Shown: positions 26,710 through 34,752 of the stretch, in pieces
How the letters are laid out: every line of letters begins with the position of its first letter
Position numbering within the stretch: position 1 is the first letter of the stretch
NCBI RefSeq assembly: GCF_012933655.1
Contig: NZ_JABBJJ010000026.1
Location: 1 to 64,000 of the forward strand
Length of the DNA: 64,000 nucleotides
Reading direction: 5' to 3'
Source: Pyxidicoccus fallax
GTDB taxonomy: Bacteria; Myxococcota; Myxococcia; Myxococcales; Myxococcaceae
Position numbers and translations under genes: made by a program
Notes under the pieces: model-generated
Seen by the model: only the letters and a program-made list of their open reading frames with translations
Told to the model about the DNA's origin: nothing
Database searches by the model: none

Positions 26710-28284
26710 ATGGCCCTTCCGCTCCACATCGCCGCGCGTGCCGTGCTCACCGCCGGGCTCGTCCTCGCGGGCTGTGCCCGGCCCGCTGATGGCATCGGGC
26801 CCGCGGCGCCCTTCTCCGGCGCTGCTGGAGCCTCAGCGCCTCAGGAAGGTGGGCTTGCGATGCATCCCGCCGAAAGGTCGCCGCACGCTCCCTCCGTAGG
26901 AGAGCACCAGGGCGGTGGGCTCGCGGCACCGCTCACCGGCAGTGCCCGGTCCTCGCACTCCAGCGAAGAGCACAAGGGCAGGGGGCTCGCGATGCCGGTG
27001 GCAGGCAGTACCCGGTCTTCGCACTCCAGCGGAGAGCGTCAGCCTGCCGTGCTCGCAACGCCCGCTCGGCCCGACAGTTGCCGCGCGGTGGAGGCGAGCA
27101 CGGCCGTGCAGCCGCTGCTCGACGCGGCTCGGGCAGGGGATGCGCTCTGCCTCGCGCCGGGCACGTACCCCGGTCCGGTGCGCATTCCCGCGCGCGTCAC
27201 GCTGTGGGGACCTCGTGACGCGGTGGTGCGCTCCTCCGGCGAGGGCACCACGGTGCGGCTGGAAGGGGAGGGCGCCGTGCTGCTGGGCCTCACCGTGGAC
27301 GGCAGCGGTGGCCGGTTCGACACGCTGGATGCCGCCGTCCACGTCCGCGGGAAGGGCGCCTGGGTGGAAGGCGTCACCGTGCGCAAAGCGGTGTTCGGAA
27401 TCCTCGTGGAGCGCACGGAGGGCGTCACCGTGCGGGGCAACCACGTCGTGGGCTCGGGCGGCCCGTCTCTGGGGATGCGCGGGGACGCCATCCGGCTCTG
27501 GGAGACGAAGCACTCCCAGGTCGAGGACAACGTCGTGGAGGCGGGACGCGACCTCGTGGTCTGGTACTCCAGCCACAACGCCGTGCGCCGCAACACCGTC
27601 ATCGGCGGCCGGTACGGCACCCACTTCATGCACAGCCACGACAACGTCGTGGAGGACAACCACTACGCGGACAACGAGGTGGGCGTCTTTGTCATGTACA
27701 GCCGCGGCATCACCCTGCGACGCAACGTCCTCGCGGGAGCCACGGGCGCGGCCGGCATCGGCCTGGGGCTGAAGGAGAGCGGCAACGTCACCGCGGAGGA
27801 CAACCTCCTGGTGCGCAACACCGTGGGGCTCTACCTGGACACGTCGCCGCTGCAGGAGGGCGACGCCAACGTCTTCGAGCGCAACCACTTCCGCCTGGGC
27901 GACGTGGGCGTGGTGTTCCACAGCAGCGAGCGGCGCAACGCCTTCCGGGCCAACAGCTTCCGCGACAACCACGCGCAGGTGCAGGTGGAGGGCGGCGGCG
28001 ATGCGCTCACCGTGGAGTGGCGCGGCAACGACTTCGATGACTATGCCGGCTACGACCTGGACGCGGACGGAGTCGGGGACGTGCCCTACGAGCTGCGCAG
28101 CCTGTCCGGCGACCTGGTGGCCCGCTACCCGGACCTCGCCTTCTTCCGGGGCTCGCCCACGCTGTCGCTGGTGCGCGCCGCCGGCGAATTGCTGCCCCTC
28201 TTCGCGCCCAAGCCGGTGCTACGCGACGCCGCGCCGCGCATGGCACCACTGGAACTGGAACTGGAGCCCCGTCATGCGGATTGA
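26710..28284 (+). CDS. nosD: NosD copper-site maturation protein, with repeat insertion
   Basis: Periplasmic right-handed beta-helix protein needed, with NosF and NosY, to assemble the CuZ site of NosZ. The 524-residue product has a lipobox-like VLAGC at residues 18-22. The beta-helix (CASH-type repeats) runs from about 135 to 480, with conserved SHNAVRRNTVIGGRYGTHFMHSHDN and YSRGITLRRNVL. Residues 45-110 are an unusual insertion of three 22-residue tandem repeats (66-bp period) absent from ordinary NosD. The 3' end overlaps nosF by 11 bp. Confidence 0.92.
   Translation: MALPLHIAARAVLTAGLVLAGCARPADGIGPAAPFSGAAGASAPQEGGLAMHPAERSPHAPSVGEHQGGGLAAPLTGSARSSHSSEEHKGRGLAMPVAGSTRSSHSSGERQPAVLATPARPDSCRAVEASTAVQPLLDAARAGDALCLAPGTYPGPVRIPARVTLWGPRDAVVRSSGEGTTVRLEGEGAVLLGLTVDGSGGRFDTLDAAVHVRGKGAWVEGVTVRKAVFGILVERTEGVTVRGNHVVGSGGPSLGMRGDAIRLWETKHSQVEDNVVEAGRDLVVWYSSHNAVRRNTVIGGRYGTHFMHSHDNVVEDNHYADNEVGVFVMYSRGITLRRNVLAGATGAAGIGLGLKESGNVTAEDNLLVRNTVGLYLDTSPLQEGDANVFERNHFRLGDVGVVFHSSERRNAFRANSFRDNHAQVQVEGGGDALTVEWRGNDFDDYAGYDLDADGVGDVPYELRSLSGDLVARYPDLAFFRGSPTLSLVRAAGELLPLFAPKPVLRDAAPRMAPLELELEPRHAD
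26842..27039 (+). repeat. 66-bp tandem repeat (3 copies) inside nosD
   Basis: Three imperfect 66-bp units encode 22-residue repeats of the pattern xGxGLAxPxxGSxRSSHSSxE, followed by a degenerate partial fourth copy (QPAVLATP). Units 2 and 3 are the most alike. The frame is kept. The repeats lie between the signal peptide and the beta-helix, so they only lengthen the linker. Confidence 0.8.
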
Positions 28285-29254
28285 GCTGAGAGCGGTACGC
28301 AAGCGCTTCGGCGCGGCGGAGGTGCTCAAGGGCATCGACCTGTCAGTGCCCGCCGGGAGGCGCGTGGCCCTCATCGGCCCCAATGGCAGCGGGAAGTCCA
28401 CGCTGCTGCGCTCGCTGATGGGACTGGTCGAGTGCGAGGGCGAGGTGCGGCTCGACGGGCGCTCGCCCTTCGAGGACCGGCTGGAGGTCGCGCGCCGGCT
28501 GGCGTACGTGCCACAGGTAGCGCCGCAGCTCGGCGCCACGGTGCGGGATGTCGTGTCTCTGGTGGCTCGAACACGGGAGCTGGCGCCCGAGGCCATCGTC
28601 CGGATTGCCGGGCAGCTGGAGTTGGACGTGGAGGCGCTGCGCGGCCGGCCCTTCCGCGCGCTGTCGGGCGGGATGAAGCAGAAGCTGCTCATCGCCCTCG
28701 CGCTCGCGGCGGATGCCAGCTTGCTGGTGATGGACGAACCCACCGCCAGCCTCGATGCCCGGGCGCGCGAGCGTTTCTTCGCGCTGTGCGAGGAGCTGAC
28801 GCCAGGACGGACCCTGGTCCTGTGCTCGCACCGGCTGGAGGAGCTGCGTCACCTGGCGGGCCACGTGGTGTCGCTGGAGGAGGGGCGCGTCACGTACGAC
28901 GGGCCCGCGGGTGACTTCCTCTCGGGCCGGGGGCTGGCGGTGGTCGAGGTGGCCACCGGCTCGCGGGAGGCGGAGGGCTGGCTCCAGGCGCGTGGCTTCC
29001 GCATGGGGCTGCGCGGCTGGTGGGTGCGCACGCTGTCCCAGGCGGAAACGCGCGCACTGCTGCCCGAGCTGGCACGAGAGCTGGGTCCCCGGATGAGCGA
29101 CTTGCGCGTGCGAGACGTCGAGACGGTGGAGGTGCCCCACGGGGGTGGCACCCCGGCGTACGGGATGGTGGCTGATGCGCGAGCCGCGGGCCGGCTGAGC
29201 GCTCCGCGCGTGCGGGACGTGGAGACGGTGGAGGTGTCCCATGGTGGCAACTAG
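28274..29254 (+). CDS. nosF: NosF copper-maturation ABC ATPase with extended C-terminus
   Basis: ABC ATPase partner of NosY/NosD in CuZ assembly. 326 residues. Walker A GPNGSGKST, signature LSGGMKQK, Walker B LLVMDEPTASLD and switch CSHRLEE are intact. The C-terminus is unusual: RVRDVETVEV occurs twice, 34 residues apart, and the DNA encoding it is repeated a third time just before nosL. Start is ATG 28274, inside the 3' end of nosD. Overlaps the mini-ORF that follows by 14 bp. Confidence 0.92.
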   Translation: MRIELRAVRKRFGAAEVLKGIDLSVPAGRRVALIGPNGSGKSTLLRSLMGLVECEGEVRLDGRSPFEDRLEVARRLAYVPQVAPQLGATVRDVVSLVARTRELAPEAIVRIAGQLELDVEALRGRPFRALSGGMKQKLLIALALAADASLLVMDEPTASLDARARERFFALCEELTPGRTLVLCSHRLEELRHLAGHVVSLEEGRVTYDGPAGDFLSGRGLAVVEVATGSREAEGWLQARGFRMGLRGWWVRTLSQAETRALLPELARELGPRMSDLRVRDVETVEVPHGGGTPAYGMVADARAAGRLSAPRVRDVETVEVSHGGN

Positions 29255-29400
29255 GAGGAGCCCGCGACGGCGAACCCCGGAGACCGTGGTGTGGCTGGCG
29301 CACGGGGTGGAACTCCGGATGCTTCACCTGCGCGTCAGGAACCCGGAGCGGGTGGAGGTGTCCCATGGCGACGACTGAGAAGAGCCCCTGGCGATGGCTG
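29104..29400 (+). repeat. Diverged tandem triplication of the nosF-nosL junction
   Basis: Three units begin at 29104, 29206 and 29330, each starting GCGCGT and containing GGTGGAGGTG followed by CCCCAC or TCCCAT. In units 2 and 3 this is a ribosome-binding site plus ATGG start. In unit 1 the ATG is ACG. Units 2 and 3 remain similar for about 30 bp beyond the start codon. It looks like an old duplication of the end of nosF with the start of nosL. Confidence 0.75.
29241..29378 (+). CDS. Mini-ORF bridging nosF and nosL
   Basis: A possible 45-residue product beginning like a degenerate copy of NosL (MVATRRSP versus MATTEKSP) and ending like a copy of the NosF tail (LRVRNPERVEVSHGDD). It overlaps nosF by 14 bp and nosL by 14 bp, with the same ribosome-binding site and start context on both sides. 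It probably arose by the junction duplication. It may serve only to couple translation; a functional peptide is not supported. Confidence 0.4.
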   Translation: MVATRRSPRRRTPETVVWLAHGVELRMLHLRVRNPERVEVSHGDD

Positions 29401-29826
29401 GTGCGCGGGGCGGTGGTGTTGGGCCTCGCGTCCGTGCTGGGCCTCGCGCTCGCCTGGACGGAAGGGCTGCCAGAGGGTCCGGTGCCCGTGGCATGGGACC
29501 GTGAGGCGTGCGCGCACTGCCGGATGCACGTGGGCGAGCCCGCCTTCGCGGCGCAGCTCCAGCTCGCGGATGGACGGGTGCTGAACTTCGACGACCCGGG
29601 ATGCCTGCTGCGCTACGAGGCCGAGAAGCGGCCCGCGGTGCACGCGGCGTGGTTCCACCACGTGCGGGAGGACCGGTGGATTCCAGGGGCACAGGTGGCC
29701 TTCGTGCCGGTGAGCCCCACGCCGATGGGCTACGGCGTGGGCGCGGTGGAGGCCGGGGCCCCCGGGGCCCGCGCGCCCGCGGAAGTGCTGGCCGGGATGG
29801 TCGGCTCGCGAGAGGTGACGCCATGA
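29365..29826 (+). CDS. nosL: NosL copper chaperone, membrane-anchored form
   Basis: Delivers Cu(I) for NosZ maturation. 153 residues with an N-terminal transmembrane helix (about 12-31) and the metal-binding motif CAHCRMHV at about residues 49-56, followed by GRVLNFDDPGCLLRY. Most NosL proteins are lipoproteins, but here there is no lipobox Cys, so the helix is probably a permanent anchor. The ATG lies in the third junction repeat. The stop overlaps nosY as ATGA. Confidence 0.88.
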   Translation: MATTEKSPWRWLVRGAVVLGLASVLGLALAWTEGLPEGPVPVAWDREACAHCRMHVGEPAFAAQLQLADGRVLNFDDPGCLLRYEAEKRPAVHAAWFHHVREDRWIPGAQVAFVPVSPTPMGYGVGAVEAGAPGARAPAEVLAGMVGSREVTP

Positions 29827-30665
29827 CGTCGCTCGCGCGAGAGGTCGCCTCGGTGGCGCGGATGGACCTCGCGGAGGTGCTGCGCTCGCGGTGGATGGTG
29901 TTCTGTGGCGCCGTGTACGCGCTGCTGGCCGGAGCCTTCGTGCTGGTGGGAATGCGGGAGTCCTCGCTCCTGGGCTTCTCCGGCATGGGCCGGGTGTTGC
30001 TGTCCTTCTGTCACGCGCTGGTGCTGCTGCTGCCGCTGCTGGCGCTCACCGCGACAGGGCAGGTGGTGAACCGGGCGCGCGAGGACGGCACGCTGGAGCT
30101 GCTCTTCAGCCTGCCCGTGCGGCGGGGGGCCTTCTTCGTCGCGGTGAGCATGGTGCGCTACGCGGCGCTGGTGGTGCCGCTGGTGGTGCTGATGGTGGCC
30201 ATGGCCGTGCTGGGACGGCTTGGCTTCGGGCAGGAGGTGCCCTGGGGCTTCCTGTGGCGGGCGCTGGCGGTGAGCGCCGCGTTGCTGCTGGCCTTCGTGG
30301 GGCTGGGCATCGCGGTGAGCACGCTGGTGCGCAGCCAGGCACGGGCGATGATCTGGCTGCTCACGCTGTGGGCCCTGGGCGTGGCGCTCATCGACTTCGG
30401 GCTCGTGGGGTTGATGCTCCAGTGGCGGCTGGACCCCCGGACGGTGTTCCTGCTGGCCGCCCTCAACCCGGTGCAGGCGGCGCGCATGGCGCTCCTGTCG
30501 GGAGTGACGCCGGACCTGGCGGTGCTCGGGCCGGTGGGCTTCTTCCTCGCGCACCGCCTGGGTGGCGCGGGGCTGTTCGCGGTGGGGACGCTCTGGCCCG
30601 TGGCGGTGGGGCTCGGGGCGTGGGCCCACGCGCTGCGCCGCTTCCAGCGGAGTGACCTCGTCTGA
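29823..30665 (+). CDS. nosY: NosY ABC-2 type permease
   Basis: A 280-residue polytopic inner-membrane protein, permease subunit of the NosDFY complex. Six hydrophobic segments, with GTLELLFSLPVRRGAFF after the second, which is the ABC-2 coupling-helix region typical of NosY. C-terminal tail ends AHALRRFQRSDLV. Its start overlaps the nosL stop by 4 bp. Confidence 0.92.
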   Translation: MTSLAREVASVARMDLAEVLRSRWMVFCGAVYALLAGAFVLVGMRESSLLGFSGMGRVLLSFCHALVLLLPLLALTATGQVVNRAREDGTLELLFSLPVRRGAFFVAVSMVRYAALVVPLVVLMVAMAVLGRLGFGQEVPWGFLWRALAVSAALLLAFVGLGIAVSTLVRSQARAMIWLLTLWALGVALIDFGLVGLMLQWRLDPRTVFLLAALNPVQAARMALLSGVTPDLAVLGPVGFFLAHRLGGAGLFAVGTLWPVAVGLGAWAHALRRFQRSDLV

Positions 30666-30685
30666 CCCACGGTGAGGAGAACGCG

Positions 30686-31348
30686 ATGAATCAGCCGCTC
30701 CGGAAGTTCTACGCATTCCTCGACCAGCCGCTCTTCCCCCGGGCCCGCGCGGCGCTCGCGCTGCTCGTCGTCCCGCTGCTGCTCACCTTCACGGCGCCGC
30801 TGTGGCGCATCGACCTGAGCGCGCCGCAGTACCCGGATGGGCTCACCATGGACATCTGGTCCTACAAGCTGGAGGGCGGCGGGGACGGCCAGCACATCCA
30901 GGAAATCAACACCCTCAACCACTACATCGGCATGCGCCCCATCGACCGCGCGGCGCTGTCCGACCTGGACTGGCTCCCCTTCGCCGTGGGCGGGCTGGTG
31001 CTGCTGGCGCTGCGCGTGGCGGCGCTCGGCAACGTGCGCTCGCTGCTGGACCTGTCCGTCCTCACCGCCTACGTGTCCCTCTTCGGGCTGGGGCGCTTCG
31101 CCTACAAGCTCTATGTCTTCGGACACGAGCTGTCCCCGCAGGCGCCCGTGAAGGTGGAGCCCTTCATGCCCGCGCTGCTGGGGACGAAGCAGATCGCCAA
31201 CTTCACCACCGCGAGCTACCCGCTCCTGGGCAGCCTGTACCTGGGCCTCTTCGCCACCGGCGTGGTCGCCCTCACGGCGTGGCACCTGCTCGCGGGGCGG
31301 CGGCGCGCGGCGCGCCAGGACGCGTCCCTGCTGTTCCTCCAGGCGTGA
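30686..31348 (+). CDS. nos-cluster membrane protein, unknown role
   Basis: A 220-residue protein with about four transmembrane helices (near residues 22-40, 95-112, 118-135, 180-200) and a periplasmic loop with the distinctive INTLNHYIGMRPI. I have seen this loop pattern in membrane proteins that accompany Sec-type nosZ genes, but no function is known to me. Its place directly after nosY argues for a role in electron supply or copper handling for NosZ. Starts 20 bp after nosY with GAGGAG upstream. Confidence 0.75.
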   Translation: MNQPLRKFYAFLDQPLFPRARAALALLVVPLLLTFTAPLWRIDLSAPQYPDGLTMDIWSYKLEGGGDGQHIQEINTLNHYIGMRPIDRAALSDLDWLPFAVGGLVLLALRVAALGNVRSLLDLSVLTAYVSLFGLGRFAYKLYVFGHELSPQAPVKVEPFMPALLGTKQIANFTTASYPLLGSLYLGLFATGVVALTAWHLLAGRRRAARQDASLLFLQA

Positions 31349-31406
31349 GCGGCCGGGGGTTGCGGCCCCGAGAACCTTTGGCGAAGGTGCGGAAGAGGTT
31401 CCCCCC

Positions 31407-31889
31407 ATGAGCGCGCCCTTCTCCGACTTCGCCAGCCTGGCCGCCCTCCACCGCGAGCTGGAGGAACAATTCCTCCAGCACCAGGACGCGCTGCTCGACC
31501 TCGACCTGTCCCTGGCGGCGGAGCGGCTGGAGCGCTACGAGGCGGCGCTGCGCCTGCACCTGGAGGCGGAGGAGGCGCTGCTGCTGCCCGTCTTCTCGCG
31601 CGCGGAGCGCATCCGTGGCGCCTCTCCGGAGCTTTTCACCGGCGAGCATCAGCGGCTGCTGGAGTTCCTCGCGCGCTTCCGCTCGGAGCTGCGTGCGCTG
31701 GAGCCGGGCTCCCCGGGCTTGAAGCGCGGCGTGCTGCGGCTGCTGGATGCGGAGACGACCTTCAAGCACCTCTCGCACCACCACGAGCTGCGGGAGGAGA
31801 CGTACTTCTTCCCCGCGCTGGACCGCGTGACGGACGCGGCGGAGCGGCGCGAGTTGCTCGCGGCCTTCACGGCGCGGGTGACGCGGTAG
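31407..31889 (+). CDS. Hemerythrin HHE-domain protein
   Basis: A 160-residue four-helix cytoplasmic protein with His/Glu clusters of a diiron hemerythrin-like domain: LHRELEEQF, LHLEAEEALLLPVF, GEHQRLL and HLSHHHELREETYFFPALD. Such proteins bind O2 or NO or repair Fe-S clusters damaged by NO. As last gene of the nos run it is probably part of the NO/N2O response. Convergent with the desaturase gene, with only 2 bp between stops. Confidence 0.85.
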   Translation: MSAPFSDFASLAALHRELEEQFLQHQDALLDLDLSLAAERLERYEAALRLHLEAEEALLLPVFSRAERIRGASPELFTGEHQRLLEFLARFRSELRALEPGSPGLKRGVLRLLDAETTFKHLSHHHELREETYFFPALDRVTDAAERRELLAAFTARVTR

Positions 31890-31891
31890 GG

Positions 31892-32773
31892 CTACGCGCT
31901 CACGCCGGGCGTGGCACCGGGCTCGGCGCCCACGCGGGTGGCCACCTGCGCGGCCCAGACGGGGCTGATGGGGGACACGTCCGTCTGGAGGTCGGCGGGG
32001 AGCTGGCCCTGTCCGTCGAGCGTCGCGGTGACCTCGGGCAGCGCGCGCCAGGGGGTCTGCGGCTTCAGGTGGTGGGCTTGATGGTAGCCGGCGTTGAAGA
32101 ACCAGCGGTTGTAGAAGCGCGACGTGGACGTCACCGCGAGCCGCGAGCGCTCCCTCGCGTCCGCGCCCAGGTGCGCCGCGAGGTTGAGGTAGTGGATGCA
32201 CGCCTGCGTGACGATGAGCGTGCCCAGCAGCGACAGGCCGAGCGACGGCTGCCACAGCGTCAGCGCCAGCAGCGTGCCGTCCACCACCGCGAAGTCGATG
32301 AACAGCTCCACCTTCTGCCCCCGCGTCTTGCACGCGCCCCACACCTTCTTCAGCGTGTCGAGGGGCCACAGCCACGGGGTGAGGGCCCAGCGCACGCAGT
32401 AGCGCAGCGCGCCCTCGCCCGGGTGGCGCCGTCCCCAGTCACCGTCGCCGTCGTTGTAGCGGTGGTGGTTGAAGTGGTGGAGGTAGTAGCCGCGATACGC
32501 GAAGCCACACGCCAGTCCCAAGGTACGAGACACCAGCCACTTGAGCGCCTTCGGCTTCGCGATGGGCACGTGCATGTGGTTGTGGAGCACGGCGTAGTTC
32601 CAGAACATCACCGCCCAGCCGAGCACCATGGACGCCACGCGCGCCGACACGGCCCAACTGCTCCAGAGCGCGACGGTGGCCACCAGCCACAGGGCCCAGA
32701 GCGCGTGGACCGCGAGGCTGGGGAGGTCCAGCCGCGGGTCCATCCGCGAGGCGTTCATGTCCGTCCTGTTCAT
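31892..32773 (-). CDS. Membrane fatty acid desaturase-family protein
   Basis: A 293-residue integral membrane diiron enzyme. It has the three His boxes of the family: HNHMH (about residue 64), HHFNHH (about 100) and HQAHH (about 236), with hydrophobic segments between. It could desaturate fatty acyl chains or hydroxylate a lipid or carotenoid; the substrate is not evident. I start at ATG 32773, preceded by AGGT. A further 296 bp (32774-33069) separate it from the divergent lipoprotein gene; I see no gene there. Confidence 0.85.
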   Translation of the reverse strand: MNRTDMNASRMDPRLDLPSLAVHALWALWLVATVALWSSWAVSARVASMVLGWAVMFWNYAVLHNHMHVPIAKPKALKWLVSRTLGLACGFAYRGYYLHHFNHHRYNDGDGDWGRRHPGEGALRYCVRWALTPWLWPLDTLKKVWGACKTRGQKVELFIDFAVVDGTLLALTLWQPSLGLSLLGTLIVTQACIHYLNLAAHLGADARERSRLAVTSTSRFYNRWFFNAGYHQAHHLKPQTPWRALPEVTATLDGQGQLPADLQTDVSPISPVWAAQVATRVGAEPGATPGVSA

Positions 32774-33069
32774 GATGATGACCTGCCTGCCCGGAGGGGA
32801 ATCGGGCGACTGTAACAATCATGCGGGGCGTGGCGAATGTGCCCCTCGGTTTTCTCCCGCCGCCAGACAGTGACTCCGCGCGTCGTCGTCGTTTCGACAC
32901 CGTTTGAGAACAAAGGCAGACAAGCAGGCGCGCGAGCATGACCCATGTCGGGTGAAGAACACCCCATGCCTGTCGTAGCGGGCAGGCAGGGAACCCGTGG
33001 TCTCCCCGCTCCTGCCGCTCGGCGCGAGGCACGTGCTGTCCTGCCGCGATTCGCGGAGGTTCCCCGACG

Positions 33070-34707
33070 TTGCGTTTCGACGTGTCGCCGCTGTGGCTGG
33101 GGCTGGGCGTGCTGTTTCTCGCGTGTGGACCGGGACGAGGCGACGAGCCCTGCGACGCCGCATGTCCGGAAGGGGACGTGGCCTGCCGCGAGCGGTCCTG
33201 TGCCGACACCACCGACGAGGCGGCGCGCGCCGCGAAGGATTGCTCCGAGATGCCCGCGGGCGGCCGGTGTCTGGGCACGCGCGTGGTGGAATGGTGCGAG
33301 CTGGGCGTGTTCCTGCGCGAGGACTGCGAGCCGGGCGCGACCTGCGTGGAGGAGGGCGGAGTCGCGCGCTGCGCGGAGGGCACGGCGTGCGTGGAGGGTG
33401 TCACGCGCTGCTCGGGCGGTGGATGGGAGCTGTGCACGGACGGGCGCTGGCAATCGCGCGAGTGCGCGGCGGGCTGCGTGGAGGCGAACGGGCGTGGCTG
33501 GTGTGGTGAGCCGGGGTCCACGCTGAGCGGCATCGTTCGCTACGCGCGCCGGGGACCGGACGCGGCGTTCCGCGGCTGGACACCGGAAGCGGAGCTGGTG
33601 CCGGCGGGAGGGTTCCTCGTCGCGTCCTACCGGGACGAGTCGCTGGTGGACCTCGGCGTGACGGACGCGGAGGGGCGATTCACCGTGCGGGTGCCGGACG
33701 GAGTGGCGGAGGAGGACCGCATCGTCGTGTACGCGGCGGGGCGGGGGAGCGGAACCACGGTGACGTACGCGGTGGCGGACCCGGCGCTGTCTGGCGAGCA
33801 CCGTGTGCCGGCGGTGCCCGGGGCGTCGGCGCGCATCTGGAGCTGGTCCCGCTCTCGCCGGTCGCTGGTGGAGCGGCCGGTGTTCACGATTCATGAGTCG
33901 GAGGGCTCGGGCGCCGCGGCCGTGTTCGATGCGCTGCGCGTGGCGTGGCGGCAGTCGAGGGAGCGCTACGGCCGCACGGGGCTGCCGGTGGTGGCGTGGC
34001 TCGGCTTCGGCACCACCTGGTCCTGTGGGGCGTGCTTCTCCGCGACACCGGTGACGGCGGCGGGACGGAGGTGGGAGGCGCAGGTGTGGCTCCCCGGTGA
34101 CACCGACGCGGCGTGGTGGTCCGAAGCCATGGTGCTGCACGAGCTGGGGCACTGGGTGATGTCCAGCCACGGCACCACGCCCAATGAGGGCGGCCCGCAC
34201 TACATCGGCGTGCCGACCTTCCCCGGGCAGGCGTGGAGCGAGGGCTGGGCCACGTGGTTCAGCGCGGACTCGCGTGGCAGCTCGCGGTACTACGACCGGC
34301 AGGGCGGGACGATGTTCTGGGTCGACCTGGAGGCGCGCAAGCCCTCGCTGGGAATGTGGTCCCGGCCGAAGCCGGGGGAGGGGCTGCTCCAGCGCATCGA
34401 GGAGAACGAGGTGGCCGCCATCCTCTATCGGCTCGGCAGGGGCACGGCGTCGCGGCAGCCGCTGTACGAGGCCCTCGCCGCTCCGGCGATGAATGCCTCG
34501 CCCTGGGCGCGCGGCTATCTGCGGCATCGCTGGCGGATGGAGAACGGGAAGGTGGTGGACGTGCGGGAGACGGAAGACCCCGCGCCGTGCCTCGCGGACT
34601 TCCTGGACGCGTTGATGTGCCAGGGCTTCCCGCGCTCGGTGATGGATGCGGCCACCGAGCCCGCCGTGGCGTACCCGTATCCCAGCCATGCGCCCCTGTG
34701 CCGGTGA
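33070..34707 (+). CDS. Cys-rich lipoprotein with HExxH metalloprotease motif
   Basis: A 545-residue lipoprotein (lipobox LFLAC, Cys 19). The N-terminal third is Cys-rich with short repeats of the pattern CxxGxWxxxxCxxGC (for example GRWQSRECAAGC). A beta-sandwich-like carboxypeptidase-regulatory segment follows (GVTDAEGRFTVRVPDG). The C-terminal half contains VLHELGHWV, a zinc HExxH motif, and a downstream WSEGWATWF that resembles the Glu-containing helix of gluzincins. Probably a surface or secreted peptidase. The start is TTG 33070, supported by GGAGG 9 nt upstream. Confidence 0.7.
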   Translation: MRFDVSPLWLGLGVLFLACGPGRGDEPCDAACPEGDVACRERSCADTTDEAARAAKDCSEMPAGGRCLGTRVVEWCELGVFLREDCEPGATCVEEGGVARCAEGTACVEGVTRCSGGGWELCTDGRWQSRECAAGCVEANGRGWCGEPGSTLSGIVRYARRGPDAAFRGWTPEAELVPAGGFLVASYRDESLVDLGVTDAEGRFTVRVPDGVAEEDRIVVYAAGRGSGTTVTYAVADPALSGEHRVPAVPGASARIWSWSRSRRSLVERPVFTIHESEGSGAAAVFDALRVAWRQSRERYGRTGLPVVAWLGFGTTWSCGACFSATPVTAAGRRWEAQVWLPGDTDAAWWSEAMVLHELGHWVMSSHGTTPNEGGPHYIGVPTFPGQAWSEGWATWFSADSRGSSRYYDRQGGTMFWVDLEARKPSLGMWSRPKPGEGLLQRIEENEVAAILYRLGRGTASRQPLYEALAAPAMNASPWARGYLRHRWRMENGKVVDVRETEDPAPCLADFLDALMCQGFPRSVMDAATEPAVAYPYPSHAPLCR

Positions 34708-34752
34708 GCAACTGGCGATGGCGCTGACGATGTCTTCCCCGAGGGAGGTCTC

